In this document: positions 52,394 to 61,176 of the stretch, in pieces
Position numbering within the stretch: position 1 is the stretch's first letter
Layout: each line of letters starts with the position of its first letter
Assembly: GCF_019930585.1 (NCBI RefSeq)
Contig: NZ_CP082839.1
Coordinates: 1,178,001-1,242,000, forward strand
DNA length: 64,000 nt
From: Sphingomonas nostoxanthinifaciens
GTDB lineage: Bacteria; Pseudomonadota; Alphaproteobacteria; Sphingomonadales; Sphingomonadaceae
Reading direction: 5' to 3'
Program-made: the position numbers and the translations under genes
The notes under the pieces: model-generated
Told to the model about the DNA's origin: nothing
What the model saw: only the letters and a program-made list of their open reading frames with translations
The model's database searches: none

Positions 52394-52889
52394 CCTGGCA
52401 GGCGGACGCTGCGGGCCGCTATGGGGCGATCGGCGCAGGGCTGATGATCGGCACGGCGGCTCGCTATGGCCTCGCGCTCGGCGAAGGGCGGCGGCTCAGC
52501 TGGCGCGCGATGCTCGGCGACGCTCTGCTGCTCGGGCTGGTCGGCCTGTTCGCGGTCATCATCTCCGACAAGTTCGACCTGCACGGCGACGTGCGCGCGT
52601 TCTGCTCGGCGCTCGCGGCAGTCTCATCCGACCGCCTGATCAAGCTCTTGCGCTCGCGGTTCATGAGAGCGGCTGAGGCGCAGCTGGATCAGTTCACGCG
52701 CGCTTCCATCGCGGGCGACGTCGTCAAGGTGCCGGCCGGCAGCGGCGCACCTGACAATGTGCGCATCGACGTGATCCCTGACGAGAACCCGATCGGCTCA
52801 GCGCTTCGCTCGCAGTATCGGCGCCCGGCTCAATCGCGGCCTCCGGAGATCAGATCGAGTTGCTGCGGACGCTCGATCAGCAAGACTGA
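52378..52889 (+). pseudogene. Phage-region membrane protein, C-terminus frameshifted
   Basis: From ATG 52378 (MGVPLTWQADAAGRYGAIGA) with two or three membrane helices (GDALLLGLVGLFAVIISD and nearby) and a soluble tail FMRAAEAQLDQFTR. Near 52785 the frame should change: a different frame gives SIAASGDQIELLRTLDQQD and stops at 52887-52889, right before a hairpin (52895-52916). In the written frame the protein instead runs to 52983 with a low-complexity tail. Interpretation: a one-base indel near the C-terminus. Confidence 0.5.
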
Positions 52890-52894
52890 GCGTC

Positions 52895-52916
52895 GCACCC
52901 CGCCGCGCGGGGGTGC
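52895..52916 (+). terminator. Hairpin after the frameshifted membrane gene
   Basis: Stem GCACCCC (52895-52901) with GGGGTGC (52910-52916), 8-base loop. No T-run. Its position just after the alternative-frame stop supports the frameshift interpretation. Confidence 0.4.
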
Positions 52917-53106
52917 GGCGGGGCACTTCCTGGCCCCCAAGAGGAAGGCGGCCAAGCTTCCCGAATGTGCGCAACCGCCCTGACACTGCCCTTACATTGT
53001 AGACGGCTATCATCGACTGGAAGGGCATCGCCCGGCCAGCGCCTCGCGCGCCTGCTATTACGCGGGTGCGACCGACGGCGACGATGGCCCGAAGACCTAT
53101 ACGGCG

Positions 53107-53708
53107 GTGTTCGCCTATGCAACCCAGCGGCCGGCCGACATCACCATCGCCGCAATCGGCGCGGCGGCGGCGAAGTGGATCAGGGGCGATGCGATCGCGC
53201 AGACTCCGGCGCGGCTCGCCGAGTTCGTGGCGCAGACCTGCAACGAGACCGGGGGCTTCACGCGGTTCGAGGAGGATTTGCGCTATTCGGCAGCGACCAT
53301 GCTGGCGCAGTGGCCGACGCACTTCACCGCTGCGCAGGCGGCGGCATGCGTGGGGCGGCCCGTTGAGATCGCGTGTCGAGCCTATGGCGGCCGCATGGGG
53401 AACGCCGCGCCGCCAGCGAAGGACGGATGGCTCTATCGCGGCCGGGGCATGCTTCAGCAGACGGGCAAGGCAGCCTATGCGCGGTTCGGCCAGATGGTCG
53501 GGCTCGACCTGCTCGGCAACCCGATCTCGCCGCCGATCCGGAGGACAGCTTCGTCATCGCGCGCGAGTTCTGGCGGGTCGTTGGGGTCAACGCTGCGGTC
53601 GACGCCGACAACCTCGCCAAGGCCCGCCAGCTCACCAACGGCGGAACGATCGGCCTCGCCAAGGTCGCTGCAATCCGCGCGCGGATGCGAAAAGTGCTGG
53701 CAGGTTAG
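53107..53708 (+). pseudogene. Phage endolysin, GH19/lysozyme-like, frameshifted
   Basis: A frame with AAAKWIRGDAIAQTPARLAE, then FVAQTCNETGGFTRFEEDLRYSA (catalytic Glu in ETGGF), RAYGGRMGNAAPPAKDGWLYR and GRGMLQQTGKAAYARFG is the chitinase-like GH19 fold used by phage endolysins. At about 53525 one base is missing; the next frame continues DLAADPEDSFVIAREFWRVV and GVNAAVDADNLAKARQLTNGG to the normal end at 53708. The frame extends upstream (YYAGATDGDDG), so the true start is not settled. It would cleave peptidoglycan. Confidence 0.75.
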
Positions 53709-53995
53709 CGTCCGAGAGGTCGGCCGTCTTTGATGTATGTCGAAGGCTTTTTGTCGAACGACTCCCAGTTGATCGGCGGAGGCGCGGCTACAGTCGCAAC
53801 GATCACATGGAATACCAAGCGTTGAGCGTGGTCTCGAACATCAACCCGCCAATGTTGCCGATAGGCAAATTCGGGAGTTTTCTGAAGGTACTCGCCGAGG
53901 ATCGAAATCGCTGCGTTGCGCGCCTCGTCTACGGAGGCATAATCGCCCTCAAGCTGTTCGTCCGTGCCATCAAATTTGATCAAGAAGCGTGACAT
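53705..53995 (-). CDS. DUF6894-like protein
   Basis: A 96-residue protein from ATG 53995: MSRFLIKFDGTDEQLEGDYA, then SVDEARNAAISILGEYLQ and WRVDVRDHAQRLVFHVIVAT. The layout (short strand, acidic turn, EAR..A helix, V.V.D....VF.V strand) is that of DUF6894, as in the protein at 10402. The 3' end overlaps the end of the endolysin gene by 4 bp on the opposite strand. A perfect palindrome lies at 54024-54050, upstream of its start. Confidence 0.6.
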   Translation of the reverse strand: MSRFLIKFDGTDEQLEGDYASVDEARNAAISILGEYLQKTPEFAYRQHWRVDVRDHAQRLVFHVIVATVAAPPPINWESFDKKPSTYIKDGRPLGR

Positions 53996-54023
53996 GCTGC
54001 GTTTACTCAAGACAGAGGGTTGA

Positions 54024-54050
54024 GATAACAATCGGCGGCCGATTGTTATC
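54024..54050. promoter_or_regulatory. Perfect 13-bp inverted repeat
   Basis: GATAACAATCGGC (54024-54036), one base, then GCCGATTGTTATC (54038-54050). It lies 28 bp upstream of the DUF6894-like gene and could be an operator, a terminator stem or an attachment site. No T-run follows on either strand. Confidence 0.45.
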
Positions 54051-54077
54051 CCAGCCTGGCCTTCAGCGCGCAAAACC

Positions 54078-54425
54078 TCATGACACGTCGTCAGCAGCCT
54101 GCACGTTGTGCCCTTCGCGTAGGCGTTCGATCTCCTCTTCAGCAGCTTGCTCACTGCCCGCCAGTTCGTTGCGCGCGCCCTTCATAGCGATGAGCATCTC
54201 ATCGATTTTTAGATGAAGCGCGTTTTCGCGCCGACGCTGCTGATTGAGCACCATCTGAGTGAGGATGAAGCCGCCAATCGTCATCGCAGAGGCCAGCGAG
54301 TTCTCTGACCAACCTAACACGAGCCAGAGAACGCTGCCGATCAACACAGCGACCTGCACGGCGGGATGGGCGGCGAAGTTGGCTATCATCGTAGAGATAT
54401 GTGTCAGCATCGCCCGCAACTTCAT
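54078..54425 (-). CDS. Low-affinity iron permease-like membrane protein
   Basis: A 115-residue protein with two membrane helices (VQVAVLIGSVLWLVLGW and LASAMTIGGFILTQMVLNQ) and a helical tail (ENALHLKIDEMLIAMKGARN, ELAGSEQAAEEEIERL). The N-x-x-x-R-R-x-x-A-x-x-x-K-I/L-D-E-x-I segment after helix 2 matches the low-affinity iron permease (PF04120) family found in bacteria. Role in iron transport is not established. Start at 54425 lacks a strong ribosome site. Confidence 0.65.
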   Translation of the reverse strand: MKLRAMLTHISTMIANFAAHPAVQVAVLIGSVLWLVLGWSENSLASAMTIGGFILTQMVLNQQRRRENALHLKIDEMLIAMKGARNELAGSEQAAEEEIERLREGHNVQAADDVS

Positions 54426-54494
54426 CGGTGAACCTCATCCATCCTGGCCAGCGGGCCGGGTCAATCTGCTTATCATCCCGTGAAAGGCCCAGCC

Positions 54495-54740
54495 ATGAAC
54501 GAACATTACGCGCCGGCCGCCACGGCCGTGCATGCCCTGCTCGCGTCCCTCGTCCGCCACGCCCTCGTCGCCGCCGGCTCCGCTCTGGTGACGCGCGGGA
54601 TTGTCGACCAGGGCTCGGTCGACGGCTTTATCGCCACGATGGTCGAGACGATCGTCGGCACGCTGATGGTCGCCGGTGCCGCCGACTCGGGGCGCAGGCG
54701 CGCGCGTTCCTATCGCACGCTCGTCAGGCGTCGCTGGTGA
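54495..54740 (+). CDS. Phage holin-like small membrane protein (Pam3-gp28-like)
   Basis: An 81-residue protein from ATG 54495 (MNEHYAPAATAVHALLASLV). It has two hydrophobic helices (LVRHALVAAGSALVTRGIV and IATMVETIVGTLMVAGAA) separated by an acidic turn, then an Arg-rich tail. This is the pattern of small phage proteins of the Pam3-gp28/putative holin type (recalled, not searched). Lies at the right edge of the prophage remnant, just before the IS5 remnant. Confidence 0.55.
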   Translation: MNEHYAPAATAVHALLASLVRHALVAAGSALVTRGIVDQGSVDGFIATMVETIVGTLMVAGAADSGRRRARSYRTLVRRRW

Positions 54741-54744
54741 AAGG

Positions 54745-55250
54745 CTAGGCCGTAGACTCATAAGCGCGAAGCCACAGACGCATCGAGGCGAGCTGGACCA
54801 TTACGAGGAAGTTGGCGGCGAGCTTGTCGTAGCGGGTGCTGACGCGGCGGAAGTGCTTCAGCTTCGAGAAGAACCGCTCGATCAGGTTGCGCTCGCGATA
54901 TAGGCGCTTGCTGAAGCAGGGCTTCCACTTGCGGTTGCTCTTCGGCGGGATGTTGGGCGTGGCGTCCTGGTCCTGGATCAGTTCGCGGATGCGATCGGCG
55001 TCATACGCCTTGTCCGCCAGTATGATGGTGCGCGGACCAAGGTGGTCGAGCAGGCGGTCTACGATCTGCCCGTCGTGCGTCTGCCCTGCGGTGAAACCGA
55101 GCCGGATCGGGAGCCCCTGCGCATCGACGACAACGTGGATCTTGGTCGTGAGCCCGCCTCGGCTGCGACCGAGACAATGATCTAGACCCCCTTTTTTGCC
55201 GTCGCAGCCTACTGGTGCGCCCGGATGGAAGTGCTGTCGATCGCTGAGCG
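54745..55250 (-). pseudogene. IS5 family transposase, 5'-truncated
   Basis: The C-terminal part of an IS5/IS427-group transposase: GRSRGGLTTKIHVVVDAQG, GQTHDGQIVDRLLDHLGPR, TIILADKAYDADRIRELI, RERNLIERFFSKLKHFRRVS, with D in LADKAYDAD and E in NLIERFF. The front survives only as AIDSTSIRAHQ, a TAG, then AATAKKG in another frame, followed by an A6-G slippery run. The N-terminal part is missing. It ends at about 54745. The deletion has joined it to a DUF2252 gene fragment. Confidence 0.8.
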
Positions 55251-55566
55251 GGCCGAGGTTGCCGAGATGGCAGTCTCCACAGATCCAAATCGCCGGGCCC
55301 TGCGGCAACCTCTTCGCTGCCGGAGACGCGGCGAGCCACTCGTAGAACTTGATGGTGTTGCCGCGGACGTAGGCGTGAGTGGACCGGGCCATCTTCAACG
55401 TCTTGGCGGCTTCGAGGATGGCCTTCCGATCGCCAGCCGACGGGACCCGCGCATTGACGTCGGACTGCTTGCCATCAACCTCGTCCTTCAACACTTGATT
55501 TGCCAAGTGTTGCCAAGCGCGTAGCGAAGTCGCGCGTTCCTCCTCGACTGTTGCTGCCAGCAACAA
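55251..55566 (-). pseudogene. DUF2252 protein, N-terminal fragment
   Basis: About 105 residues: MARSTHAYVRGNTIKFYEWL, AASPAAKRLPQGPAIWICGD, then CHLGNLGPL. The pattern STHAYVRGNT.KFYEWL and GDCHLGNLGP is diagnostic of DUF2252, a kinase-like fold family of about 400 residues. It then switches into IS5 sequence, so about three quarters of the gene is lost. The ATG at 55566 is a possible start, but the first residues look non-native. It is divergent from the Mfd paralogue. Confidence 0.75.
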
Positions 55567-55609
55567 TTACCTCGCTCGGGCAAAACGGACTGATGTCGAT
55601 CAGTATCGC

Positions 55610-55634
55610 GGAACGTGCCTATCGCTGGCCCGTT
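55610..55634 (+). promoter_or_regulatory. EcfG-type (general stress) sigma promoter for the Mfd paralogue
   Basis: GGAAC at 55610-55614, a 16-base spacer, then CGTT at 55631-55634. This is the exact consensus (GGAAC-N16/17-CGTT) for the alphaproteobacterial general stress sigma factor EcfG. The Mfd-like gene starts 48 bp further on (55682). The match is visible in the sequence; use by EcfG is inferred. Confidence 0.7.
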
Positions 55635-55681
55635 CGTGGCGCCTCGACATGGGGAGATATGCCCCTTCTGGGGAGACAGGT

Positions 55682-58600
55682 ATGACCGCAGGAGCCGATG
55701 CCATTCTATCGGCGTCGCAGCCGACGGCGACGCTTGGCATCGGTGAAACAGCCGTCGATCTGGCGAGGCTGTCGATAGAAGGGGACATCCTCTTCGCTGC
55801 CGCGGACGAACAGCGAGGGATGGCGATCACGCAGGCGCTGATGGCAGCCCTACCTGAAGCCGCCGTCCTCTTCTGCCCGAGCAGCGACGCGCTGCCGGGT
55901 GATGACGCACCCGCATCCCCGGCCAACGTCGGCCGACGGGTCTCTACACTGCTTCGGATCAGACAACTGCTGGCGGAGCCTGAACGACCCCGCATCGTAT
56001 GCATCACAACGGGCGAGGCTCTCGGCCGCCTCTATTCCGCGCCTGCCGCCTTCGACACGGTGCTCCCGCGGGTCGTGGTGGGCGAGGTAGTCGATCTGGG
56101 GGAGCTCTTCAAACAATTGGAAGAAATCGGCTACATTCCAGACGAACGTGTAGACGAGCCGGGCGAGATCGGACTGCGCGGACAGGTCCTCGACGTCTAT
56201 CCGGCGGACGCCGACGCGCCGCTCCGTGTCGAGGCGAGCGAGGGGCGCGTGGCCGCTATCCGCATCTACGACCCGGCCGATCAGCGCACGACGTCGGAAT
56301 GCGATCGGCGGGAGCTCGGTCGCGTGGCCGAACCACCGCTTGGTGAGACGGCCGTGACGTTGCTGGATCATCTGCCCAATGCCAGCGTAATAATCCCTCC
56401 CGCCGCTGACGATCGTCGAAAGCGGTTCATCGCGCTGGCACAGGACGCCGCGCGCCGCCGTCCAAAACGCGCGGTGCGCGACGTGGCGACAGACCCCCTC
56501 TGGCGCAAAGCGCTTTCAGGTCGGATGGTGACTGAACTCCAACCGGCAAGCGAACCTCCGCCGCGCTTCGTTGAGGCCAAACGTCCGCTGCAAGCCTATG
56601 CCGAAGCTGCAACGGCGGCGGCGGAGGCTGGCCTGAAGATCGCGCTCCTCGGCAGCGACCGCGACCTGCGGTTCATCTCCAGACGAGTAGCCTCGGCGAT
56701 GAAGCGGTCAGTTGATCATGTGGGGTCTTGGGCGGAGATCGCCTCTGCAGAACCCGGTTCGATGCTCGCCCTTAACATGCCAATCGAGCGCGGCTTCAAC
56801 CGCGAGGGCGTGCTGGTCGTTGCCGCTGCGGATCTGTTGGGCAGCCGGGCAGAGCGTGGGGATGCCCTGACGGCGACGGCCGACACCACCCTGTTCTCCT
56901 TCGGGCAGATCCGGATCGGAGACGTGGTCGTCCACGAGGATCACGGCATCTCGATCGTTGCCGGTCCCGAGAGGATGCCCGAGGTCGACGGCGCTGACTC
57001 CGGCGATGCCATCGCCCTGACCTTCGCGGACGGCGGAATACGCCTCGTGCCCGTGGCGAAGGCGGACCGCATCTGGCGCTATGGTGCGGAGGCGGATGCC
57101 GTCACGCTGGACAAACTCGATGGCGGAAGCTGGGAAAAGCGTCGCGGTGCCATTGACGCAGCGATCGCGGAAAGCGCGCGTGGACTGACGAAGCTCGCTG
57201 CGGAACGCGCCAAACGAACGGCTCCGAAGCTGGAACCGGCAGCCGACGCCTATGAGCGGTTCGCTGCTGGTTTCCCGTTCAGCGAGACCATCGATCAGGC
57301 TCGGGCGATAGAAGCCGTGCGCGACGACCTCGCGTCCGGCCGACCGATGGACCGGCTGGTCGTTGGGGACGTGGGTTACGGCAAGACCGAGGTCGCACTG
57401 CGCGCCGCGGCCATCGCTGCGCTTGCAGGGCGACAGGTCGCGGTCGCCGCTCCGACGACCGTTCTAGCCCGTCAGCACATCGAGAGCTTCACCGAGCGGT
57501 TCGAAGGCACGGGCATCGTCGTGGCGGGATTGTTCCGCCTCTCGACAGCTGCCGAGAAGAAGCAGGTGAAGGTCGGTCTCGCTGACGGTTCGATCGGTGT
57601 CGTGGTCGGAACGGGCGCCGTTGCCGCCAAGGGCGTGGCCTACAAGGATCTCGCGCTCGTAATCATCGATGAGGAGCAGCGTTTCGGCGCCGCCGACAAG
57701 GCACGGATGCGCGAGCTTGGCGCGGGGCACGTGCTTACACTCTCCGCCACCCCGATCCCGCGAACCCTGCAAACCGCCCTCGTCGGCCTTCAGCAACTAT
57801 CGGTGATCGCCACGCCTCCCGCGCGACGGCAACCCATCCGCACCTCGGTTGGACCATTCGTGCCGGAGACGGTCCGGACCGCGCTGCTGCGCGAGAAGAG
57901 CCGGGGCGGCCAGAGCTTCGTCGTCGTACCCAGGATCGAGGACATGGCGGCGCTAGCCGCCCAGCTTGAAAAGATCGTCCCGGAGCTCGAACTGGTACAG
58001 GCGCATGGAAAGATGCCCGCGCTGGAGATCGACGACGCCATGGTCCGGTTCGGTCGAGGCGACGGCGACGTTCTCCTGGCAACCAACATCATCGAGGCCG
58101 GACTCGACGTCCCTCGCGCTAACACGATGGTCATCTGGCGCGCGGACCGCTTCGGGTTGTCCCAGCTCCATCAACTTCGTGGTCGCGTCGGGAGGGGCAG
58201 CCGTCGTGGGCAGGTTCTGCTGCTCACCGATCCGTCCGCGGAGATCGCCCCACGCACCCTCAAGCGGCTGCGCACGCTTGAGGCGTTCGACCGCCTGGGC
58301 GCCGGTTTCGCGATCAGCGCGCAGGATCTCGACATGCGCGGGGCGGGCGACCTGCTCGGCGAGGCCCAAGCCGGGCACATGAAGCTGATAGGCATCGATC
58401 TCTATCAGCACCTCCTCGAGGCCTCCATCCGCGCGTCGCGCGGCGAGGGCACCGAGCGCTGGAGCCCTGAGCTCAATCTCGGCGCCGTCGGTAGATTCCC
58501 GGAGAGCTGGCTGCCTGACGAGGAGCTTCGGGTGACGCTCTACTGTCGGTTGGCCCGCATCGAGGACGGCGAGGGGCTTCAGGTATTCGCCGACGAACTC

Positions 58601-58873
58601 GAGGATAGGTTCGGAACGATGCCGCCGGAGGCGGAAACGCTGCTCAGGATCGCGCGCATCCGCGTCGCAGCCCGCGCTGCGCGAATCTCGCGGATAGACG
58701 CAGGTCCGGCCGCCGTCGCGCTGACACCCCGCAACGACTTCGATCGCGATGCAGAATCCGTGGGTATCGAGAAGAAGAAGGGCCGCCTGCTGCTGCCGGA
58801 GCGCATCGAGGACCCGGCAGCAAGAATTGCAAGAGTGGAGAAGCTGGTCGAGGTCCTGTCTGGCCAAAACTGA
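55682..58873 (+). CDS. Mfd-like transcription-repair coupling helicase (paralogue)
   Basis: A 1063-residue SF2 helicase with the order of Mfd: a UvrB-homology front (VVVGEVVDLGELFKQLEEIG, YIPDERVDEPGEIGLRGQVLDVYPADAD), an RNA-polymerase interaction/CarD-like domain (GDVVVHEDHGISIVAGPERM, about 405-470), then a RecG-like translocase with Walker A GDVGYGKTEVALRA, DEEQRFGAADK, LSATPIPRTLQTAL and GRVGRGSRRGQV, and a C-terminal TRCF domain. It is shorter than typical Mfd (about 1150) and has a divergent front, so it is probably a second, stress-type Mfd. It would remove stalled RNA polymerase and recruit repair. The start at 55682 has GGGAGA upstream and lies behind a stress-type promoter. An in-frame ATG at 55649 has no ribosome site. 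Confidence 0.88.
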   Translation: MTAGADAILSASQPTATLGIGETAVDLARLSIEGDILFAAADEQRGMAITQALMAALPEAAVLFCPSSDALPGDDAPASPANVGRRVSTLLRIRQLLAEPERPRIVCITTGEALGRLYSAPAAFDTVLPRVVVGEVVDLGELFKQLEEIGYIPDERVDEPGEIGLRGQVLDVYPADADAPLRVEASEGRVAAIRIYDPADQRTTSECDRRELGRVAEPPLGETAVTLLDHLPNASVIIPPAADDRRKRFIALAQDAARRRPKRAVRDVATDPLWRKALSGRMVTELQPASEPPPRFVEAKRPLQAYAEAATAAAEAGLKIALLGSDRDLRFISRRVASAMKRSVDHVGSWAEIASAEPGSMLALNMPIERGFNREGVLVVAAADLLGSRAERGDALTATADTTLFSFGQIRIGDVVVHEDHGISIVAGPERMPEVDGADSGDAIALTFADGGIRLVPVAKADRIWRYGAEADAVTLDKLDGGSWEKRRGAIDAAIAESARGLTKLAAERAKRTAPKLEPAADAYERFAAGFPFSETIDQARAIEAVRDDLASGRPMDRLVVGDVGYGKTEVALRAAAIAALAGRQVAVAAPTTVLARQHIESFTERFEGTGIVVAGLFRLSTAAEKKQVKVGLADGSIGVVVGTGAVAAKGVAYKDLALVIIDEEQRFGAADKARMRELGAGHVLTLSATPIPRTLQTALVGLQQLSVIATPPARRQPIRTSVGPFVPETVRTALLREKSRGGQSFVVVPRIEDMAALAAQLEKIVPELELVQAHGKMPALEIDDAMVRFGRGDGDVLLATNIIEAGLDVPRANTMVIWRADRFGLSQLHQLRGRVGRGSRRGQVLLLTDPSAEIAPRTLKRLRTLEAFDRLGAGFAISAQDLDMRGAGDLLGEAQAGHMKLIGIDLYQHLLEASIRASRGEGTERWSPELNLGAVGRFPESWLPDEELRVTLYCRLARIEDGEGLQVFADELEDRFGTMPPEAETLLRIARIRVAARAARISRIDAGPAAVALTPRNDFDRDAESVGIEKKKGRLLLPERIEDPAARIARVEKLVEVLSGQN

Positions 58874-58896
58874 CCGACCGCCCTCGCTCCGAACAG

Positions 58897-60462
58897 CTAC
58901 TTCGAGACGGCTGTCGGGGCGAGCTCGATGCTGGCGGTGCCTTTGCCCCAGACCGGTAGGTAGACGCCTTGGCCTGCAGCGAAGATGCGGCCGGTGCGGA
59001 CGTCGGTGATGTGGGCTCGCACGACCAGATCGCCAACGCGCTTCTCGGAAACCGCCTGCCCGACCTTCGACAGCAGCTTGTCGTAGTCGTTGCTGAAGTT
59101 CTGCATCAGGGCGCTCGCGATCGTTCCGGAGAGACCGGGCGTGTTCGCCAGCTTGATGAGCAGCCCGGCGCCGGTCGAGTCGGTGACGCCGCTGACTTCG
59201 AGATCTGCGAAGCCGATCTGGCGGCTGTTCACCTCGTTGACCGGGCGCGCGGTCAACCAGATGGTGCCGTGGGAGGGCGTGCTTCCCGGACGGGCTGCGC
59301 TGAAGGTCAGACCTACCGCGATACGGCCGCCGGTCGTCCCGTAGGCCTCCACCTTTCCGAACGTTGCATTGACCGGGCCGAGGCCAGGTATTTGGAACGG
59401 CCGCTGGGAGCGCTTCGCCAGCGCCTTGGCCAGCACCGGCTCGAGCTCCCTGTAGTCGGCTATGACCGGTATCGTGAACAGCACGCGGCTTGCCTTCTCG
59501 GCGACATGCCGAAGCGGCGGTAGAGGCGTGGCGGACGGATCCGCCGGGCGAGGACCGACGAACGTCTCGGTCGACGCCCTCATCCCGAGGTTCAGGGTCA
59601 GACGATCACCGCTTATCGCGTAGCCCCCATAAGCGAGCTCGTGCGGCTTGATCTGCATCCAGACCGGCGGGTTGCTCTCGTTCAGCTGCACCGACGTGAA
59701 GGCGCCACGCCAAGCGTCCTCGACGCGGTCGCGGAAACGCAGCTTCCTTAGTTCCTCCGGGAGTGACCGCTGGAGCTTCGAGATGACGCCCTTCAGCTTG
59801 TCGTCCGCCTTGCTGGTGAATTCTATGCGCTGGCCGAGGAACTTGACGTGCGGGGCATCAATCCAATCGTAGGCGATCGCGGCCGTCGCGCGTGGCGTCC
59901 AGTCGTCAGACAGGTCGGGGCGTAGCCGGGCGCGGACGTGCGCGTCGGCCTGCGCCGTCTCCTGCTTCAGAACGCCACCGACATCCTTGGCGCTGACCGT
60001 CGCGTGCACGGGGATCGACACGACGATGTCCTTGCCCGCGCCGGAGATCGCGATCGCGCCGCGGGTAACTTCGCCAACGATCCGGCACTTCAGGTCTGGC
60101 GTCTTGACGTGTGCGAACAGCACCTTCACCCGCTTGGAAGGCACGCAGAGCTGGTCGGGCTTGTCGATCGACCACAGCTGCTTCGGAACCGCCTTGTTCA
60201 ATGCGAGCGCGAGGTTCCCGAGCTTAGCGCTGATCGGCACGGCGATCACCGTCTCCTGCGGTGTGGCCGCAATCGTGTCGAAGGCTTTGACCGGTGCGTT
60301 GTGCGGAACACGGTGGCATCCCCCGAGCGGAGCCGCGACGACCGAAAAGGTAAAGGCGCAGCGCAGTACGAGACGGCGAGTATTCGAGCCCTTAGGACAT
60401 CCATCACCAAACGCCGACTGCGCCAATCTCCACCAGCCCTTCTTCGAGGATCGCGACGACAA
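58897..60462 (-). CDS. DUF4403 family lipoprotein
   Basis: A 521-residue protein. A hydrophobic stretch with FSVVAAPLGGC (lipobox LGGC) near residue 49 predicts lipid anchoring, so the true start is probably internal and the first 30 or so residues may not be translated. The mature protein has the DUF4403 pattern (TVIAVPISAKLGNLALALNK, VTRGAIAISGAGKDIVVSIP, TARPVNEVNSRQIGFADLEV, VRTGRIFAAGQGVYLPVWGKG). Such beta-rich proteins resemble lipid-transfer/tubular LPS-transfer folds. Role unknown. A GGAAC-N16-GGTT box reads toward this gene at 60485-60461, overlapping the annotated ATG, which also favours an internal start. It converges on the Mfd gene, 23 bp apart. Confidence 0.75.
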   Translation of the reverse strand: MSSRSSKKGWWRLAQSAFGDGCPKGSNTRRLVLRCAFTFSVVAAPLGGCHRVPHNAPVKAFDTIAATPQETVIAVPISAKLGNLALALNKAVPKQLWSIDKPDQLCVPSKRVKVLFAHVKTPDLKCRIVGEVTRGAIAISGAGKDIVVSIPVHATVSAKDVGGVLKQETAQADAHVRARLRPDLSDDWTPRATAAIAYDWIDAPHVKFLGQRIEFTSKADDKLKGVISKLQRSLPEELRKLRFRDRVEDAWRGAFTSVQLNESNPPVWMQIKPHELAYGGYAISGDRLTLNLGMRASTETFVGPRPADPSATPLPPLRHVAEKASRVLFTIPVIADYRELEPVLAKALAKRSQRPFQIPGLGPVNATFGKVEAYGTTGGRIAVGLTFSAARPGSTPSHGTIWLTARPVNEVNSRQIGFADLEVSGVTDSTGAGLLIKLANTPGLSGTIASALMQNFSNDYDKLLSKVGQAVSEKRVGDLVVRAHITDVRTGRIFAAGQGVYLPVWGKGTASIELAPTAVSK

Positions 60463-60594
60463 CCTGCACCGCGCGATCGCGTTCCCGACAGGGACTTATG
60501 GCCATCAGACGCAGACGCTGACCTATGTCAGTGAGCACATACCGCGACGGGCCAGACCGGAGGGACGCCAAACCGCGCCTTAACGGAGCAAGCA

Positions 60595-61176
60595 ATGTTC
60601 AAGCGTCTTTGCGACGGTTCCGCCCTGCCGCTTCTGCTGTCGCTAGGCATGGGCATGCCGGCGGTCAGTCAAACGCCCGGAACGACGCCAGCGCCGCAAT
60701 ACAATGTGCCGCCCCCGCCCGGCTACCAAACTGGGAGCGCCCGCTACGTCCAGTCAGAACGAGATCGCGTGGAGGACGACGGATATGCCGCTGCAGCCGA
60801 GCGATGGGCATCGGCCAACTGCATCGCGGAGCGGAAGGACAACGCCACCGCAGGAGCGGTCATAGGCGGTCTGATCGGTGCGCTGGCGGGCACGGGTCTG
60901 GCCGGTGGTCACGACCAGTTACCAGCGGCTGTGCTCGGAGCCGGCGCGGGCGCCGCGGCAGGAAGCACTATCGCGCGGAACACGAGCCCAGGATGTCCGC
61001 CGGGATACCTCGTGCGACCTGCGCCGCAGCCCTTCTACCCAGCATCACCACCGCCGAGCGTCGTCTATGTCGCGCCTTCCTGGTATGATCCCTGGATCTG
61101 GTATGGCGGACATTGGCTCTATCGGCCCTATCCGTATCACAGATTCTGGTTCGATCATCACTGGCGCCATCCATGA
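60595..61176 (+). CDS. Glycine-zipper (RcnB/YMGG-like) envelope protein
   Basis: A 193-residue secreted protein. A signal peptide (MFKRLCDGSALPLLLSLGMG) leads to a Pro-rich segment (PPPPGYQTGSAR), then a glycine zipper (AGAVIGGLIGALAGTGLAGG and AVLGAGAGAAAGSTI, about 88-125) and a Tyr/Trp/His/Pro-rich tail (WYGGHWLYRPYPYHRFW). Glycine-zipper outer-membrane proteins protect the envelope. Only two of the many Cys needed for metal sites are seen. An AACGGAG ribosome site is present. Its 3' end is overlapped antisense by the DksA-like gene's extended tail. Confidence 0.82.
   Translation: MFKRLCDGSALPLLLSLGMGMPAVSQTPGTTPAPQYNVPPPPGYQTGSARYVQSERDRVEDDGYAAAAERWASANCIAERKDNATAGAVIGGLIGALAGTGLAGGHDQLPAAVLGAGAGAAAGSTIARNTSPGCPPGYLVRPAPQPFYPASPPPSVVYVAPSWYDPWIWYGGHWLYRPYPYHRFWFDHHWRHP

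Noticed and set aside
49577..55250. Complete inducible prophage
   Set aside because: Most structural genes are missing, terminase, SGNH hydrolase and endolysin are broken, and no integrase or repressor is present, so it is only a remnant.
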